NCBI GenBank assembly: GCA_002363635.1
Contig: DEWM01000115.1
Location: forward strand, 1 to 5,979
Direction: 5' to 3'
Length of the DNA: 5,979 nucleotides
Source: Caryophanales bacterium UBA3210
Lineage (GTDB): Bacteria; Bacillota_I; Bacilli_A; RFN20; CAG-449
Part shown: piece after piece, positions 5,394 through 5,979 of the stretch
Layout of the letters: each line of letters opens with the position of its first letter
How positions within the stretch are numbered: position 1 is the stretch's first letter
Made by a program: the position numbers and the translations under genes
The notes under the pieces: generated by a model
The model's input: only the letters and a program-made list of their open reading frames with translations
What the model was told of the DNA's origin: nothing
Databases searched by the model: none

Positions 5394-5979
5394 CTGCAAT
5401 TTCGTAGATTTTATTAACGTTTGGAGCGGTGCCAAGCATATCATTATCTAGAATCGACCTTACAGGAACATTATTTCTATTCTCTACTTCCGTTGCGCAA
5501 GAAACTACTATTCTTTGTTTTCCTTCTTCTTTTATTTTTTTCATAAAATTAAATGAATGGAATGGGAATCCTAAATCTAAAATATTTGCATTATGAGTAG
5601 TAAAAAATATTTGTTCATTAGGACCTAGTAAAGAAACCATTGTTGATAATATAGAGCTTTCAATATCTGAATTAACATAAGAAAACTGCTCATCAATTAA
5701 ATAGATACCATTTATATGATGCTTAATTGCAAAGATAATATTTGCTAAATTAATACCATATTTAGTACCACTTGATAAGAAATTAATACTTGATAATTTC
5801 ATTCCATCTTGAATAATAACAATTCCAGTATTTTCATGTTCTACAACAATAGCATTTGGAGCGTCATTACTCTTTCTGACATTCATAATTGCAGGATCTA
5901 ATGTTTTTAAAACATTATTTAAAATCTCAAAATAATCTTTTTCTTCATCATCCTTTAATTCTAGAATTTTAATATTATC
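5386..5979 (-). CDS. AAA15/COG1106-type ATP-binding protein, C-terminal half (5' end off window)
   Basis: The frame stays open from the right edge (5979) to TAA at 5386, giving 197 codons with no stop. The internal ATG at 5886 is not the real start, because coding sequence continues upstream of it (LDPAI before MNVRK). Numbering from the edge, this part has the ABC-type signature LSSGT (68-72), Walker B IYLIDE (92-97, with D96 and catalytic E97), a D-loop-like segment after it (SYVNSD) and the switch histidine in FFTTHN (H129). The Walker A part must lie outside the window. This order, the LDP lead-in and a C-terminus ending in GTAPNVNKIYEI fit AAA15/COG1106 ATPases, relatives of the OLD, RloC and Abi ATPases. 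Such proteins couple ATP hydrolysis to an effector, often in phage defence or stress, but many are uncharacterised. No nuclease domain is seen in this part. It converges with the phosphatase gene and shares its terminator. Confidence 0.87.
   Translation of the reverse strand, partial: DNIKILELKDDEEKDYFEILNNVLKTLDPAIMNVRKSNDAPNAIVVEHENTGIVIIQDGMKLSSINFLSSGTKYGINLANIIFAIKHHINGIYLIDEQFSYVNSDIESSILSTMVSLLGPNEQIFFTTHNANILDLGFPFHSFNFMKKIKEEGKQRIVVSCATEVENRNNVPVRSILDNDMLGTAPNVNKIYEIAEK

Overview
The window is AT-rich (about one third G+C by eye), with strong Shine-Dalgarno sites on some genes. All visible tryptophans are TGG and all visible stops are TAA or TAG, so the standard bacterial code fits and there is no sign of the Mycoplasma UGA-Trp code. 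This, together with secreted proteins whose N-termini carry a SipW-cognate-like (A/S)W(F/Y)T motif, suggests a low-GC Gram-positive from the Bacillota or a related lineage, such as an uncultured gut-type Bacilli/Erysipelotrichia relative. The species cannot be named from the sequence.

Left part, minus strand (2893 down to 1): a two-gene operon of secreted proteins. A promoter near 2864-2893 is followed by a leader of about 130 nt that contains a long hairpin plus T-tract (possible attenuator). Next comes a 737-residue secreted protein with an N-terminal signal/anchor and apparent carbohydrate-binding-like beta modules. After a gap of 27 nt follows the start of a second secreted protein with the same type of N-terminus, cut off by the left edge of the window.

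Middle: a 391-bp divergent intergenic region (2727-3117) carries both promoters, a direct repeat spaced 21 bp apart, two perfect AT-rich palindromes and one doubtful 37-codon ORF. To its right, on the plus strand, is a 421-residue protein with one membrane anchor, a long Glu/Lys/Pro/Val-rich spacer and four DUF1508 (YegP-type) repeats, closed by a clear intrinsic terminator. Then comes a Cof-type HAD-IIB phosphatase with its own promoter placed so close to the start codon that the mRNA is probably leaderless.

Right edge, minus strand: the C-terminal ~197 residues of an ABC/SMC-like AAA ATPase of the AAA15 (COG1106) type. It converges on the phosphatase gene, with a bidirectional terminator between them.

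The genes look like several independent units rather than one pathway: a cell-surface operon, a membrane DUF1508 protein, a housekeeping-type phosphatase, and part of an ATPase of a kind sometimes found in defence or stress contexts.
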